Shown: positions 54,558 through 63,624, counted from the stretch's first letter. The stretch is DNA of 64,000 nt from Pseudomonadota bacterium (GCA_029550345.1 JAKPHK010000031.1:1-64000); one strand, 5' to 3'. Made by a program: numbers and translations. Notes: generated by a model not told the origin, from the letters alone.

Positions 54558-54560
54558 TCG

Positions 54561-54926
54561 CTACCTCTCCGGAATGCGCTGGCCACATACTTCCACAATT
54601 CGCGCCACCGCGACATGAACTTCCTCAAGCACGATTTTGGCGGGAACCCGCAGTGTAGCAATAGCCTGTGTTCGCAGAAATGCTGACCGTGCCTGGTCCT
54701 TCGTACGGACATCGGCGCAGTCATGTCCCCAACCATCGACCTCGATAGCCAACTTCGCAGCGGCGCAAAAGAAATCGAGAATATAGATTCCAGCGGGATG
54801 CTGGCGACGGAATTTGAAGCCGCCCGGGCGTTGGCGCAGTTCCTTCCAGAGTATAACCTCTGGGAACGACATCTCGCTTCGCAAGCGCCGTGCTCGGATC
54901 AGGGTTTCGCGTGGGCCGTTGATCAA
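54561..54926 (-). CDS. DUF559 domain protein (Vsr-like endonuclease fold)
   Basis: The 121-aa protein matches DUF559, a PD-(D/E)XK-like family related to Vsr mismatch endonuclease. It shows the N-terminal Glu in FPEVILWKELRQRPGG, KFRRQHPAGIYILDFFC with the likely metal-binding Asp, and AIEVDGWGHD carrying the ExD pair. The C-terminal half (QAIATLRVPAKIVLEEV) replaces the usual GxxVLRF form. The TTG at 54926 has GAAGG about 11 nt upstream; an internal ATG is an alternative. It lies wholly between the inverted repeats. Function is not established. Confidence 0.88.
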   Translation of the reverse strand: MINGPRETLIRARRLRSEMSFPEVILWKELRQRPGGFKFRRQHPAGIYILDFFCAAAKLAIEVDGWGHDCADVRTKDQARSAFLRTQAIATLRVPAKIVLEEVHVAVARIVEVCGQRIPER

Positions 54927-54951
54927 CCGGGATGTGCCTTCGAAGTAATGT

Positions 54952-55010
54952 ACACTCGCTCGTACCCCTCCACCATGCTTCGCATGGTCCCCCTCCCCGT
55001 TCCGGGGAGG
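54952..55010. repeat. right inverted repeat of the DUF559 element
   Basis: Reads ACACTCGCTCGTACCCCTCC, then the perfect 7-bp hairpin ACCATGC/GCATGGT with a TTC loop, and ends in the hairpin CCTCCCCGTTCCGGGGAGG (54992-55010). It is the inverse of the left repeat, apart from the middle hairpin and two bases of the outer hairpin. Confidence 0.85.
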
Positions 55011-56111
55011 TTACGGCACGACCAGATACTTTTCACCGGTCCGGCGGGCGTTGTATTCGCTGACCGCTTCCTTGGTCAGCATCCCTTCCAGCGAAACGTG
55101 AGCCTTGTAGTGGCTGGCGAAGGTGGTGGTCAGGTCCTTCATTACCCGCGCCCGCATCCGGCCCACCACTTCCATCCCGGCTTTCATCATGAACGGCGTG
55201 AGCAGCCATCCGGCGAGATCCCAGGTCAGGCCGAATGCACGGTTGAGGATAGTCGGGCCGAGGTCCAGCGCGCCATAGATATAGACCTTCTTCGGCTCGT
55301 TTGAGCCATAACGGCTGAAGGCCGCGCCGCGGCTGGCGGCGGCTTCCATCGCGGTCAGGATCTGTCCGGCCAGCGTGCCCCCGCCGATCGGGTCGAACCC
55401 GATCATCGCCTTGGTTTCGGCAATCGCGTCGATCAGCTTGGGCATGAAATCGGCGTCAGTCATGTTGAGCACATGGGTCGCGCCGAGATCCTTGAGGAGT
55501 TTTACCTGCGCCTCGCTGCGGACGATGTTGACCAGCGGAATCCCGTCTTCCTGGCAGATCTTGACCAGCATTTGCCCCAGGTTCGACGCGGCGGCGGCGT
55601 GGACGATGCCAGTGAAGCCTTCCATCTTCATCGTTTCGGTAAAGCCCAGCGCGGTCATCGGGTTGACGAAGGACGATGCGGCCTGTTCGGCAGAGACGCC
55701 ATCGTCAACCGGGAAGGCCATCTGCGCTTCGGCAATGGCATAGTCGCCATAGGCGGTGCCGGGAACGCAGGCGATCCGTTTGCCCAGCAGGTGCTCGGCC
55801 CCTGCGCCCGCTGCAACCACGATCCCAGCGGCCTCGTTGCCAGCCGGCATGGCGATCCCATGCCGCGCCTTCATCGCGCGGGTGGCATTGTCGGGCATCT
55901 TCGCCACGACCTTGCCGGGGGAATATTCTGCATTGTCGGTATCGGCGCTGGCGAACAGCAGGCCCAGATCGCTGGGATTGATCGGGGTCGCCTCTACCTT
56001 GATCAACACCTGGCCGGGCTTGGGCTCGTCCCAGGTCTTGTCATTAAGCTGGACGGTCAGCGTGCCGTCCGCGTCGAGCTGGGTGGTAAGCTGCTTGCCG
56101 GTGAAGGTCAT
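55011..56111 (-). CDS. MDR-superfamily NAD(P)H-dependent oxidoreductase
   Basis: The 366-aa protein resembles zinc-free quinone oxidoreductase-type medium-chain dehydrogenases: PKPGQVLIKVEATPINPSDL, the central GNEAAGIVVAAG, and the cofactor-binding region VHAAAASNLGQMLVKICQ. It lacks the cysteine cluster of zinc ADHs. The substrate is unknown. Its stop codon directly abuts the DUF559 element; it is convergent with cobS. Confidence 0.88.
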   Translation of the reverse strand: MTFTGKQLTTQLDADGTLTVQLNDKTWDEPKPGQVLIKVEATPINPSDLGLLFASADTDNAEYSPGKVVAKMPDNATRAMKARHGIAMPAGNEAAGIVVAAGAGAEHLLGKRIACVPGTAYGDYAIAEAQMAFPVDDGVSAEQAASSFVNPMTALGFTETMKMEGFTGIVHAAAASNLGQMLVKICQEDGIPLVNIVRSEAQVKLLKDLGATHVLNMTDADFMPKLIDAIAETKAMIGFDPIGGGTLAGQILTAMEAAASRGAAFSRYGSNEPKKVYIYGALDLGPTILNRAFGLTWDLAGWLLTPFMMKAGMEVVGRMRARVMKDLTTTFASHYKAHVSLEGMLTKEAVSEYNARRTGEKYLVVP

Positions 56112-56152
56112 TGGTCATCTCCCGATTCTGTTTCAGAATGCAACCTAGTGCG

Positions 56153-56899
56153 TCATTCGCCCGGGTAAAGCGCCCGCACGAAATAAAGCCCCTCGCTGGG
56201 CGCGTTGAGGCCCAGCGCCTGCCGGTCGCGCGCGGCCAAGGCTTCGCCCACCTGTTCCTCGCGCCAGCGGCCCATGCCGACCAGCGCCAGGCAGCCGACC
56301 ATCGAGCGGACCTGATGGTGCAGGAACGATCGTGCGGCGGCGCGGATGTGCACTTCCTCGCCCGCGCGCTCCACGCTGAGGAGGTCGAGCGTCTTTTCCG
56401 GGCTTTGTGCCTGACAATGGACCGAACGGAAGGTGGTGAAATCGTGCCGCCCGACCAGCGCCTGCGCCGCGCGGTGCATCGCCCCGGCATCAAGTGGCTG
56501 CGGCACTTGCCAGGCCCGGTTCGCATCAAGGGTCAGCGGCGCACGGCGGTTGGCGATCCGGTAGAGATACTCGCGGCCGATACAGCTGAACCGGGCGTGC
56601 CAGTCGTCCGGCACCGCCACGCAGTCCAGCACCGCTAAGGGCAAGGGTCGCAAGTGATGGTTGAGCGCCTCCATCAACCGGAAGGCATCGATGTCTTTGG
56701 CAATATCGAGGTGGACCCGCATCCCCAGCGCGTGAACTCCGCTGTCGGTCCGCCCGGCGGCGTGGAGCGTCACCTCCTCGCCGGTGATCCGATGGGCCGC
56801 TTCCTCAACCGCCTGCTGCACAGACAGACCGTGAGCCTGCCGCTGCAGACCGAAGAACGGCGTGCCATCGAATTCAAGGGTGAGGGCGAAGCGGGTCAA
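56153..56899 (-). CDS. truA: tRNA pseudouridine(38-40) synthase
   Basis: TruA isomerises uridines 38-40 in the tRNA anticodon stem. The 248-aa product has the catalytic Asp52 in [23 protein letters not shown] and [14 protein letters not shown]. The start is a TTG at 56899 that overlaps the fmt stop as TTGA, giving [17 protein letters not shown], the family start. The longer frame to 57010 runs inside fmt. Confidence 0.95.
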   Translation of the reverse strand: MTRFALTLEFDGTPFFGLQRQAHGLSVQQAVEEAAHRITGEEVTLHAAGRTDSGVHALGMRVHLDIAKDIDAFRLMEALNHHLRPLPLAVLDCVAVPDDWHARFSCIGREYLYRIANRRAPLTLDANRAWQVPQPLDAGAMHRAAQALVGRHDFTTFRSVHCQAQSPEKTLDLLSVERAGEEVHIRAAARSFLHHQVRSMVGCLALVGMGRWREEQVGEALAARDRQALGLNAPSEGLYFVRALYPGE

Positions 56900-57804
56900 G
56901 CGAGGTCCGCTCCCGCACTGATCGCCCAGCCGCGCAGCAGATCGTCGGCGCTCATCACCGGGCGTCCGGCGCGCTGAACCAGCGTGGGGCGCAGCGCACC
57001 ATGGCCGCAAGCGATGGTCAGGCGTTCGTCCAGCACAAGGCCCGGCACGCCGCTGCCTTCGGCCAGCTCTGCCGCGAGGATCTTGCAGCGCTCGCCTTCG
57101 AACTCGAACCAGGCGCCCGGGGCGGGGGCAAAAGCGCGAATCTGGCGTTCTATCTGCGCGGCATCCTGCAAGAAATCGATCCGGGTTTCGGCCTTGTCGA
57201 TCTTGTGCGCATAGATCACGCCTTCGTCCGGCTGGGGCACTTCTGGATAGGCCGGCAGGTCCGCCAGCACCTCGACGATCAGCCGCGCGCCGATCTGCGC
57301 CAGTTCCTCGGTCAGTTCGCCCGCCGTCTTGATGTCAATCGGCGTGCGCCCTTCCAGCAGCACCGGCCCGGTATCCAGCCCGGCTTCCATCCGCATGATA
57401 TCGACGCCTGTCTCCGCATCCCCCGCAAGGATCGCCCGCTGGATCGGCGCGGCCCCGCGCCAGCGCGGCAGCAGCGATCCGTGGAGGTTGAGACAGCCAT
57501 GCTCTGGCGCATCGAGCACCGCTTGCGGCAGGATCAGGCCATAGGCCGCGACCACGGCGATATCGGCCTTTAGCGCCGCAAATTCTGCCTGTGCCTCCGC
57601 CCCTTTCAGACCGGCGGGATGGCGCACCGCGATCCCCAGCGCTTCGGCCGCCTTGTGCACCGGCGTAGGGGTCAGCTCCTTGCCGCGCCGGCCGCCGGGG
57701 CGCGGCGGCTGGGTATAGGCGGCCACCACCTCATGCCCCGCCGCCACCAGCGCTTTCAGCGCCGGGACAGCGAAATCGGGGGTTCCCATGAAGATGATGC
57801 GCAT
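56896..57804 (-). CDS. fmt: methionyl-tRNA formyltransferase
   Basis: Fmt formylates initiator Met-tRNA. The ATG at 57804 gives 302 aa starting [19 protein letters not shown]. The catalytic motif [15 protein letters not shown] (Asn106, His108) is intact, and the C-terminal OB-like domain follows. It is coupled to truA and divergent from recR across 43 bp; def lies nearby, so the formylation and deformylation genes are close neighbours. Confidence 0.97.
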   Translation of the reverse strand: MRIIFMGTPDFAVPALKALVAAGHEVVAAYTQPPRPGGRRGKELTPTPVHKAAEALGIAVRHPAGLKGAEAQAEFAALKADIAVVAAYGLILPQAVLDAPEHGCLNLHGSLLPRWRGAAPIQRAILAGDAETGVDIMRMEAGLDTGPVLLEGRTPIDIKTAGELTEELAQIGARLIVEVLADLPAYPEVPQPDEGVIYAHKIDKAETRIDFLQDAAQIERQIRAFAPAPGAWFEFEGERCKILAAELAEGSGVPGLVLDERLTIACGHGALRPTLVQRAGRPVMSADDLLRGWAISAGADLA

Positions 57805-57847
57805 GGTGGCTTTGCCTTTCCTGAAACCGCGCCCTATCTGTCGGGTC

Positions 57848-58444
57848 ATGGCATCGCAAGAGATCGAAGCACTGACCACCGCGCTTTCACGCCTGCCGGG
57901 GCTTGGCCCGCGTTCGGCGCGGCGGGCGGTGCTGTGGCTGATCAAGCGGCGCGAGACTTCGCTGGTCCAGCTGCTCGAAGCGCTCGACGCGGTGCGTGAG
58001 GGGCTGGTTGAGTGCGCCACCTGCGGCAATGTCGATACGACCAACCCCTGCGCGATCTGCGCCGATCCGCGCCGCGATGCGCGCCAACTGTGCGTGGTGG
58101 AGGACGTGGCCGATCTCTGGGCGCTCGATCGGGCGCGGCTGTTTACCGGCAGGTATCATGTGCTCGGCGGGCGACTCTCCGCGCTGGAAGGCGTGCGGCC
58201 CGAAGACCTGACCATCGGCAGGCTGCTCGAACGCGTATCGCAGGGCGGGATCGACGAGGTGGTGCTGGCGATGAACGCCACGCTGGAAGGGCAGACCACC
58301 GCGCACTACATCGCCGAGCGGCTGGAAAGCTATCCGGTACGGATCACCCAGCTCGCCCACGGCCTGCCGGTGGGAGGAGAGCTGGATTACCTCGACGAGG
58401 GGACCCTGGCGCAGGCCTTGCGGGCGAGAAGACCGGTGGGTTAG
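57848..58444 (+). CDS. recR: recombination mediator protein RecR
   Basis: RecR helps RecO load RecA onto gapped DNA. The ATG at 57848 gives 198 aa. It has the helix-hairpin-helix [19 protein letters not shown], the zinc finger (Cys56, Cys59, Cys68, Cys71) and the Toprim domain with [14 protein letters not shown] and the C-terminal [17 protein letters not shown] longer frame from 57788 overlaps fmt and is not supported. Confidence 0.96.
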   Translation: MASQEIEALTTALSRLPGLGPRSARRAVLWLIKRRETSLVQLLEALDAVREGLVECATCGNVDTTNPCAICADPRRDARQLCVVEDVADLWALDRARLFTGRYHVLGGRLSALEGVRPEDLTIGRLLERVSQGGIDEVVLAMNATLEGQTTAHYIAERLESYPVRITQLAHGLPVGGELDYLDEGTLAQALRARRPVG

Positions 58445-58448
58445 ATTT

Positions 58449-58584
58449 TCTCTCGCAAAGGCGCGAAGGCGCAAAGATTCAACGTCTGGCCGAAGGCTAC
58501 TTCCTGAACAGCAATTGTATCGTCTGGCGGGATATTCGATTTTCTCGCGGCTTCGCCGCACGGGCGGCATCTTCGCGCCTTCGC
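58449..58584. repeat. imperfect inverted repeat between recR and def
   Basis: GCGAAGGCGCAAAGAT (58463-58478) recurs inverted at 58569-58584 with a single mismatch. The motif resembles the short GCGAAGGCGC-type intergenic repeats common in sphingomonads. No gene was recognised in the rest of 58445-58643. Confidence 0.6.
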
Positions 58585-58643
58585 TTGAGCCCAATCAAAA
58601 CCCGAGGTTGAACCACTCACAACCCCGCACTATGTGACCCTTT

Positions 58644-59210
58644 ATGGCTATCCGCGAAATCCTTGAAGTTCCCGATCCCGTGCTGAAGCAGGTCTCGGTC
58701 CCCGTTACCGAGTTCAATGCCGAGCTGAAGACGCTGGTCGATGATATGTTTGAGACGATGTACGATGCCCCCGGCATCGGCCTTGCCGCGATTCAGGTCG
58801 GGGTGCCGCTGCGGGTGCTGGTGATCGACCTTCAGCCCGAGGATGAGGATGCCGAGCCGGTCGCCTGCGACCATGATGGCCACCATCACCACCACCAGCC
58901 GACCAAAAAGGAACCCCGGGTGTTCATCAACCCGGAAATCCTCGACCCTTCCGAAGACCTTTCGGTCTATCAGGAAGGCTGCCTTTCGGTGCCCGAGATC
59001 TATGCCGATATCGAACGCCCGGCAAAGATCCGCGCGCGCTGGCAGGATATCGACGGCAAGACCCATGAAGAGGACATGGACGGGCTGATGGCCACCTGTC
59101 TTCAGCATGAAATGGATCACCTCGAAGGGATCCTGTTCATCGATCACCTCAGCCGCCTCAAACGGCAGATGGTGCTCAAGAAACTGGATAAGCTGCGCAA
59201 GGCGGCTTGA
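58644..59210 (+). CDS. def: peptide deformylase with His-rich insertion
   Basis: Def removes the formyl group from nascent proteins. The 188-aa product carries all three motifs: [18 protein letters not shown] (Cys113) and QHEMDHLEG (His155, Glu156, His159). Between residues 64 and 90 it has an extra acidic and His-rich loop ([12 protein letters not shown]) that is absent from E. coli Def, explaining the length. It follows recR and lies near fmt. Confidence 0.97.
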   Translation: MAIREILEVPDPVLKQVSVPVTEFNAELKTLVDDMFETMYDAPGIGLAAIQVGVPLRVLVIDLQPEDEDAEPVACDHDGHHHHHQPTKKEPRVFINPEILDPSEDLSVYQEGCLSVPEIYADIERPAKIRARWQDIDGKTHEEDMDGLMATCLQHEMDHLEGILFIDHLSRLKRQMVLKKLDKLRKAA

Positions 59211-59251
59211 TAGGGCTGGTGTTCTTGCTCCGTTCCGGTTAGCGTGCCGGA

Positions 59252-60595
59252 ATGGACGGACAGATTCTCGCTATCGTTTTGCTTCTGCTGGGCCTTGCGG
59301 TCGGGGCGTTGGGGGGCTGGTTCGCCGGTTCGCGCCCGGCGGCCGAATTGCGCGACCGGCTGAGCGAGGCTGAGGGTGAAGCGAAAGAGCTTGAGGGGCG
59401 GTTTCGCGCCGCGGTGAAGGAACTGGGCGATGCCTCTATCAGGCTGGCAACGCTTGAGGCCAACGCCGCCCATTTCGAAGAACAGAAGACCGCGCTGCTG
59501 ACCGCGCAGGACAGTCTGAAGAAGGAATTCGAAAACGCCGGGGCCAAGGTGCTGGCCCAGGCCCAGCAGGCGCTGATGGCGCAGGCCGAGCAGCGCTTTG
59601 CCCACAGCGAGGAGAAAAGCGCTGAGCGGCTGAAGGCACTGCTGGCGCCGGTCGATCAGCGGCTCAAGAGTTACGAGGAACAGATCCAGGGGCTGGAAAA
59701 GCAGCGCAGCGATGCTTTCAGCCACCTCTATGGCCAGATCAACCTGCTGCGCGAAGGGCAGGACAAGGTGCGCGAGGAAGCCGCGCGGCTGGGCAACAGC
59801 TTGCGCAACGCCCCCAAGGCGCGCGGGCGCTGGGGCGAACAACAGCTCAAGAACCTGCTTGAGCAATGCGGGCTGGCCGAACACACCGATTTCGTCACCG
59901 AACATTCGGTCGATACCGAGGACGGCAAATTGCGCCCCGATGCGATCGTTCGCATTCCGGGGCAGAAAAGCCTGATCATCGATGCCAAGGTTTCGCTCAA
60001 TGCCTATCAGGATGCCTTCGCCGCCGACAGCGAGGACGAGCGGGTGCGCTATCTTGCCGCCCATGCCTCGGCGATGCGCAATCACGTCCAGCAGCTGGGG
60101 GCCAAGGCCTATCACACCCAGTTCGAGGAAGCGCCCGATTATGTGGTGATGTTCGTGCCGGGCGAACACTTCGTCGCTGCCGCGCTGGAACAGGATCCGG
60201 GGCTGTGGGACTTCGCGTTTGAGCGCCGGGTGTTGCTGGCCACGCCGACCAACCTGGTGGCGATCGCGCGGACCGTGGCGATGGTCTGGAGCCAGGACAA
60301 GCTGGCGCAGGAAGCGATCGAGATCGGGCGGCTGGGAACCGAGATCTATGACCGGATCGCCACTGCCGGCGAACACCTCAAAGGAGTGGGGGCCGGGCTG
60401 GACCGGGCGGTGCGCAAGTACAACGATTTCGTTGGCAGCTTTGAGCGCAACGTGATGACCTCTGGCCGGCGCCTGCGCGACAAGGGCGTGGCAATCGGCA
60501 AGCGCGAGATCGAGGATGTTCCGCTGGTCGAGGCGACCCCGCGCCATGCCGAAGGCGGCGCACTGGCAATCGAAGGGTCCGGGGAAGAGGCCTAG
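59252..60595 (+). CDS. rmuC: DNA recombination protein RmuC
   Basis: RmuC limits recombination-type rearrangements and is linked to a nuclease fold. The 447-aa protein has an N-terminal membrane segment (ILAIVLLLLGLAVGALGGWF), a long coiled coil (about 30-190) and the conserved RmuC domain with ARGRWGEQQLKNLLE, LIIDAKVSLNAYQDA and DYVVMFVPGEHFVAAAL. Its stop codon overlaps that of the convergent META-domain gene. Confidence 0.95.
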   Translation: MDGQILAIVLLLLGLAVGALGGWFAGSRPAAELRDRLSEAEGEAKELEGRFRAAVKELGDASIRLATLEANAAHFEEQKTALLTAQDSLKKEFENAGAKVLAQAQQALMAQAEQRFAHSEEKSAERLKALLAPVDQRLKSYEEQIQGLEKQRSDAFSHLYGQINLLREGQDKVREEAARLGNSLRNAPKARGRWGEQQLKNLLEQCGLAEHTDFVTEHSVDTEDGKLRPDAIVRIPGQKSLIIDAKVSLNAYQDAFAADSEDERVRYLAAHASAMRNHVQQLGAKAYHTQFEEAPDYVVMFVPGEHFVAAALEQDPGLWDFAFERRVLLATPTNLVAIARTVAMVWSQDKLAQEAIEIGRLGTEIYDRIATAGEHLKGVGAGLDRAVRKYNDFVGSFERNVMTSGRRLRDKGVAIGKREIEDVPLVEATPRHAEGGALAIEGSGEEA

Positions 60596-60984
60596 TCTTC
60601 CACTTTGCGCACCAGTTCGGCCGAATGCTTGTCCGAACGCATCGTCATGCGGCCATTTTCGATGAAGAAGTACGGTCCGGCTTCAAGCAGTTCGGCAACC
60701 GCGCGTTCCTGATCCATGACGCCGTCACAGTACATCTGCGTTGACACGACCGGGCCAACGATCAGTCGCCCCTTGTCGAACTTCAGATCGCCGCCCATCC
60801 CGTTGCAGCCGACATTCGCGCCGATCCGCGTCTCGGAAATGGTCAGCGTGGTCTTTGACGAAACCGGGTGCTGGCCGTCGATCGCGACGAATGTCCAGGT
60901 GCTTTCCCCCGGGTTGGCGGGAGCCGGGGTCGTGGCGCAGGCCGAAAGGAGGGTCAGCGCGGGTAGGGCAAGGCGAAAGGTCAT
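60592..60984 (-). CDS. META-domain (HslJ-like) lipoprotein
   Basis: The ATG at 60984 gives 130 aa with a lipobox (LLSAC, Cys16). The mature part is a META/DUF306 domain: STWTFVAIDGQHPVSSKTTL, GANVGCNGMGGDLKF and VVSTQMYCDG. META-domain proteins such as HslJ are linked to stress or novobiocin resistance. An upstream frame start at 61053 would bury the signal sequence and is less likely. Confidence 0.87.
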   Translation of the reverse strand: MTFRLALPALTLLSACATTPAPANPGESTWTFVAIDGQHPVSSKTTLTISETRIGANVGCNGMGGDLKFDKGRLIVGPVVSTQMYCDGVMDQERAVAELLEAGPYFFIENGRMTMRSDKHSAELVRKVED

Positions 60985-61027
60985 GGGCTGAATCTGACAG
61001 GGACAGCCTGATCGCTGGCTGAACGGA

Positions 61028-61831
61028 TCAGTCCAGCGCCGCCAGCGCTTCATAGGCCAGAACGGCCCCTGCCACCGCCGCGTTCAGACTGTCGGCGCGG
61101 CCCTTCATCGGCATGGTTACGCGCAGATCGCAGGCCAGTTCATATTCCTCGGGCAGGCCGCGGCTTTCGTTGCCGACCATCAGGAAGCACGGGGCGGCAT
61201 AGGGCGCGCTGCGATAGTCCACCGCATCGCGAAGACTGGCCGCAACAAGCTGGCCGGCACCGCCGCGCAGCCACGGTAGGAATTCGTCCCAGCGGGCCTG
61301 GCCGATCTTCTGGGTAAAGACCGCGCCCATGCTGGCCCGAACCGCCTCTGCACTGAACGGATCGGCGCAATCGTCGATCAGGATCAGCCCGCCCGCGCCA
61401 ACCGCATCGCCGGTGCGCAGCATGGTGCCAAGGTTGCCGGGATCGCGCAGCGCCTGCGCCACCAGCCAGATCTTCGCCGCTGATCGGTCCAGATTGGTCA
61501 GTGCTGTATCGAATTCGGTGAAAACCCCCGCCACGGCCTGCGGATTGTCCTTGCCGGTGATCTTGGCCAGCAGATCGGGTGCAAGCTCAAGCACTTCACC
61601 GCCGGCGGCCAGCACGTCGGCCTCCAGCCGGTCAAGCAGTTGATGGGGATCGCGGCTGGTGCTCATCACCAGCATTTCGGGCAGGTGCCCGGATTCGCGC
61701 GCATCGGTGAGCAAGCGCAGACCCTCGGCCAGGAACCGGCCGGCGGCCTTGCGGTGCTTCTTGTCCCGCAGGCTGCGCAGGAACTTGACCGTGGGGTTGG
61801 AAAAACCGGTAATCAGGCGGCGTTCGGCCAC
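61028..61831 (-). CDS. SpoU-family RNA 2'-O-methyltransferase (RlmB/TrmH-like)
   Basis: A SPOUT methyltransferase of 267 aa from a GTG. The N-terminal substrate-binding part (NPTVKFLRSLRDKKHRKAAG) resembles TsnR/RlmB-type enzymes, and the SPOUT knot has ALRDPGNLGTMLRTGDAVGA, MVGNESRGLPEE and the SAM-site SLNAAVAGA. The target (23S rRNA or tRNA) cannot be told. It starts 3 bp after the HPr gene stop. Confidence 0.92.
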   Translation of the reverse strand: MAERRLITGFSNPTVKFLRSLRDKKHRKAAGRFLAEGLRLLTDARESGHLPEMLVMSTSRDPHQLLDRLEADVLAAGGEVLELAPDLLAKITGKDNPQAVAGVFTEFDTALTNLDRSAAKIWLVAQALRDPGNLGTMLRTGDAVGAGGLILIDDCADPFSAEAVRASMGAVFTQKIGQARWDEFLPWLRGGAGQLVAASLRDAVDYRSAPYAAPCFLMVGNESRGLPEEYELACDLRVTMPMKGRADSLNAAVAGAVLAYEALAALD

Positions 61832-61834
61832 GGA

Positions 61835-62116
61835 TCAATCCTCGCCGAAGCCGTCCTTGACCAGCCCGACCAGCTTGGTCAGCGCGGCATCGGCAGCTTC
61901 GCCCGATACCACGATGTCAACCGTATCGCCCTTGGCCGCGCCCAGCATCATCAGCCCCAGGATCGAGGCCCCGGCGGCGCTGTTGCCATCCTTTTCGACC
62001 TGGACCTGCACCGCGGAGCCGAGCTTTACCACCGCATTCACGAACTTGGCGCTGGCCCGGGCGTGAAGGCCCCGGTTGTTTACGATCTCGACGCTTTCCC
62101 GAACCTCGCTCATCAT
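61835..62116 (-). CDS. HPr-like phosphocarrier protein of the PTS
   Basis: The 93-aa product has the phosphorylated histidine in NNRGLHARAS (His17 or His18 depending on which ATG starts) and the serine-containing GASILGLMML, the site phosphorylated by HPr kinase. It lies 21 bp after the EIIA gene in a cluster with RapZ and HprK genes, the arrangement of the regulatory nitrogen-type PTS of alphaproteobacteria. Enzyme I is not in the window. Confidence 0.93.
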   Translation of the reverse strand: MMSEVRESVEIVNNRGLHARASAKFVNAVVKLGSAVQVQVEKDGNSAAGASILGLMMLGAAKGDTVDIVVSGEAADAALTKLVGLVKDGFGED

Positions 62117-62137
62117 GCCCCCAAGTCTGTATCGTTA

Positions 62138-62542
62138 TCAGGCGTCCTGGCCGAGAAACTCCGACGCGATCGTGATGTAGTTGCGCCCGGCATCGCGCGC
62201 GGCGCGTACCGCCTGTTCGAGCGGCATACAGCCCCGCGCCTTGGCCAGCCAGATCAGCATCGGCAGGTTGGTTCCGGCGATAACCTCAACCTTGCCGCGC
62301 TCCATCAGCGAAATCGCCAGGTTTGACGGGGTGCCGCCGAACAGGTCGGTCAGGATGATCACACCCTCACCGGTATCGACATCGCCCACGGCGGCGGCGA
62401 TCTCGGCGCGGCGCGCCTCCATATCGTCGTTCGGGCCGATGCAGACCGTGCGCACGCCGTCCTGCTTGCCCACGACGTGCTGCATGGCCGAGACGAACTC
62501 TTCGGCCAGCTTGCCATGGGTGACGAGGATGATGCCGATCAT
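62138..62542 (-). CDS. PTS EIIA-type protein, mannose family
   Basis: The ATG at 62542 gives 134 aa starting MIGIILVTHGKLAEEF, with the likely phosphorylated His9. TDLFGGTPSNLAISL and AGTNLPMLIWLA are typical of mannose-family EIIA. Without membrane EIIB/C genes nearby it probably has a regulatory role. The longer frame to 62656 has no support. Confidence 0.93.
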   Translation of the reverse strand: MIGIILVTHGKLAEEFVSAMQHVVGKQDGVRTVCIGPNDDMEARRAEIAAAVGDVDTGEGVIILTDLFGGTPSNLAISLMERGKVEVIAGTNLPMLIWLAKARGCMPLEQAVRAARDAGRNYITIASEFLGQDA

Positions 62543-62624
62543 GCGAGACCCGACCTCTTGTTGCTTGCCCCGACGAATCGTCCCGGGGGGAAGCGCTGGG
62601 GCATGGCGCGAAGGTCCTGCACGG

Positions 62625-63545
62625 TCAATGCTTTCCTTCCACCGCGTCTGCCGCACGGGCGGTCAGGTTGCGGTGAACCAGGTTGGGGGCAAAACCGGCT
62701 GCGGCAATCGCGCGGGCGATCTCTTCGGCGGTGAAGACCGAACGGTGCCGCCCGCCCGTGCAGCCGAAGGCGATGTTGACATAGGGCTTGCCCTGCGCCC
62801 GGTACCGCGGGAGCAGTTGCAGGATCAGGTCCCTGATCCGGGCAAAGGCCTCATCCCAGGCGGGGTCCTTGCGGATATGGTCGGCCACGGCCGGATCGCG
62901 GCCGGTCTGCGGGCGCAATTGCGGGTCCCAATGCGGATTGTCGAGAAAGCGCATATCGAACACCAGATCGGCCAGCGGCGGGGTCCCGCGCGAAAATCCG
63001 AAGCTGGTCACGCTGACGGTCATTTCAGCCGGGGCATCCTTGGCAAAGCGATCGCGGATCGCCTGCTGCAGATCGTTGCTGGTATAGCTGGTGGTGGAAA
63101 TCACCATATCGGCCCAGCGCCGCAGCGGCTCCATCAGCTCGCGTTCGGCCGCGATTCCGCTGGCGACGGGCAGGTCATGCGCCAGCGGATGACGCCGCCG
63201 GGTTTCGTTGTAGCGCCGCTCCAGCTCCTGGCCCGAGCAATCGAGGAACAGCGTCGTCACCTCAAGATCGCTGCGCCCGGCAAGCCGTTTGACCTGTTCG
63301 ATCGTCTTGGCCGGATCAAAGCCGCGGGTGCGCGAATCGAACCCGATCGCCAGTGGTGCGCGCAGATCACCCGCCGAGCCATCCGAGCCATCGAACAGCC
63401 GTTCGAGCAGGCGGATCGGGAAATTGTCGATCGTTTCCCAGCCAAGATCCTCCAGCACGCGCAGCGCCGTGGTCTTGCCCGCGCCGAGCAGCCCGGTGAC
63501 CAGCAGCAGGCGTTGGCGAGGGCCGGGAGGTGAAGATTCGCTCAT
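62625..63545 (-). CDS. rapZ: RNase adapter RapZ / nucleotide-binding protein
   Basis: RapZ in E. coli guides RNase E to the sRNA GlmZ; in alphaproteobacteria its role is less clear. From the ATG at 63545 (306 aa) it has the Walker A GLLGAGKTT (18-26), the Walker-B-like region, and the C-terminal signature FGCTGGRHRSV. It lies between hprK and the EIIA gene. A longer frame to 63671 overlaps hprK without support. Confidence 0.95.
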   Translation of the reverse strand: MSESSPPGPRQRLLLVTGLLGAGKTTALRVLEDLGWETIDNFPIRLLERLFDGSDGSAGDLRAPLAIGFDSRTRGFDPAKTIEQVKRLAGRSDLEVTTLFLDCSGQELERRYNETRRRHPLAHDLPVASGIAAERELMEPLRRWADMVISTTSYTSNDLQQAIRDRFAKDAPAEMTVSVTSFGFSRGTPPLADLVFDMRFLDNPHWDPQLRPQTGRDPAVADHIRKDPAWDEAFARIRDLILQLLPRYRAQGKPYVNIAFGCTGGRHRSVFTAEEIARAIAAAGFAPNLVHRNLTARAADAVEGKH

Positions 63546-63624
63546 GGCTGTAGGCAGTAGATGGCCCGTGCCGAGCAGAATGTGAAGGGGCCGGAACGGT
63601 GTGTCCCCGGCGGAGACGCTGCGA

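Larger units (their letters stand above)
54495..55010. mobile_element. compact DUF559-gene element bounded by inverted repeats
   Basis: This 516-bp unit starts on the base after the cobS stop and ends on the base before the stop codon of the convergent gene at 55011. Its ends are inverted repeats of about 60 bp, and its only gene is a DUF559 nuclease-like protein. No clear target-site duplication is visible. Calling it mobile is inference from the terminal repeats and the self-contained layout. Confidence 0.55.

Noticed and set aside
54561..55304. Plus-strand frame 54723-55304 through the DUF559 gene
   Set aside because: It crosses the inverted repeat and part of the MDR gene and has no recognisable domain.
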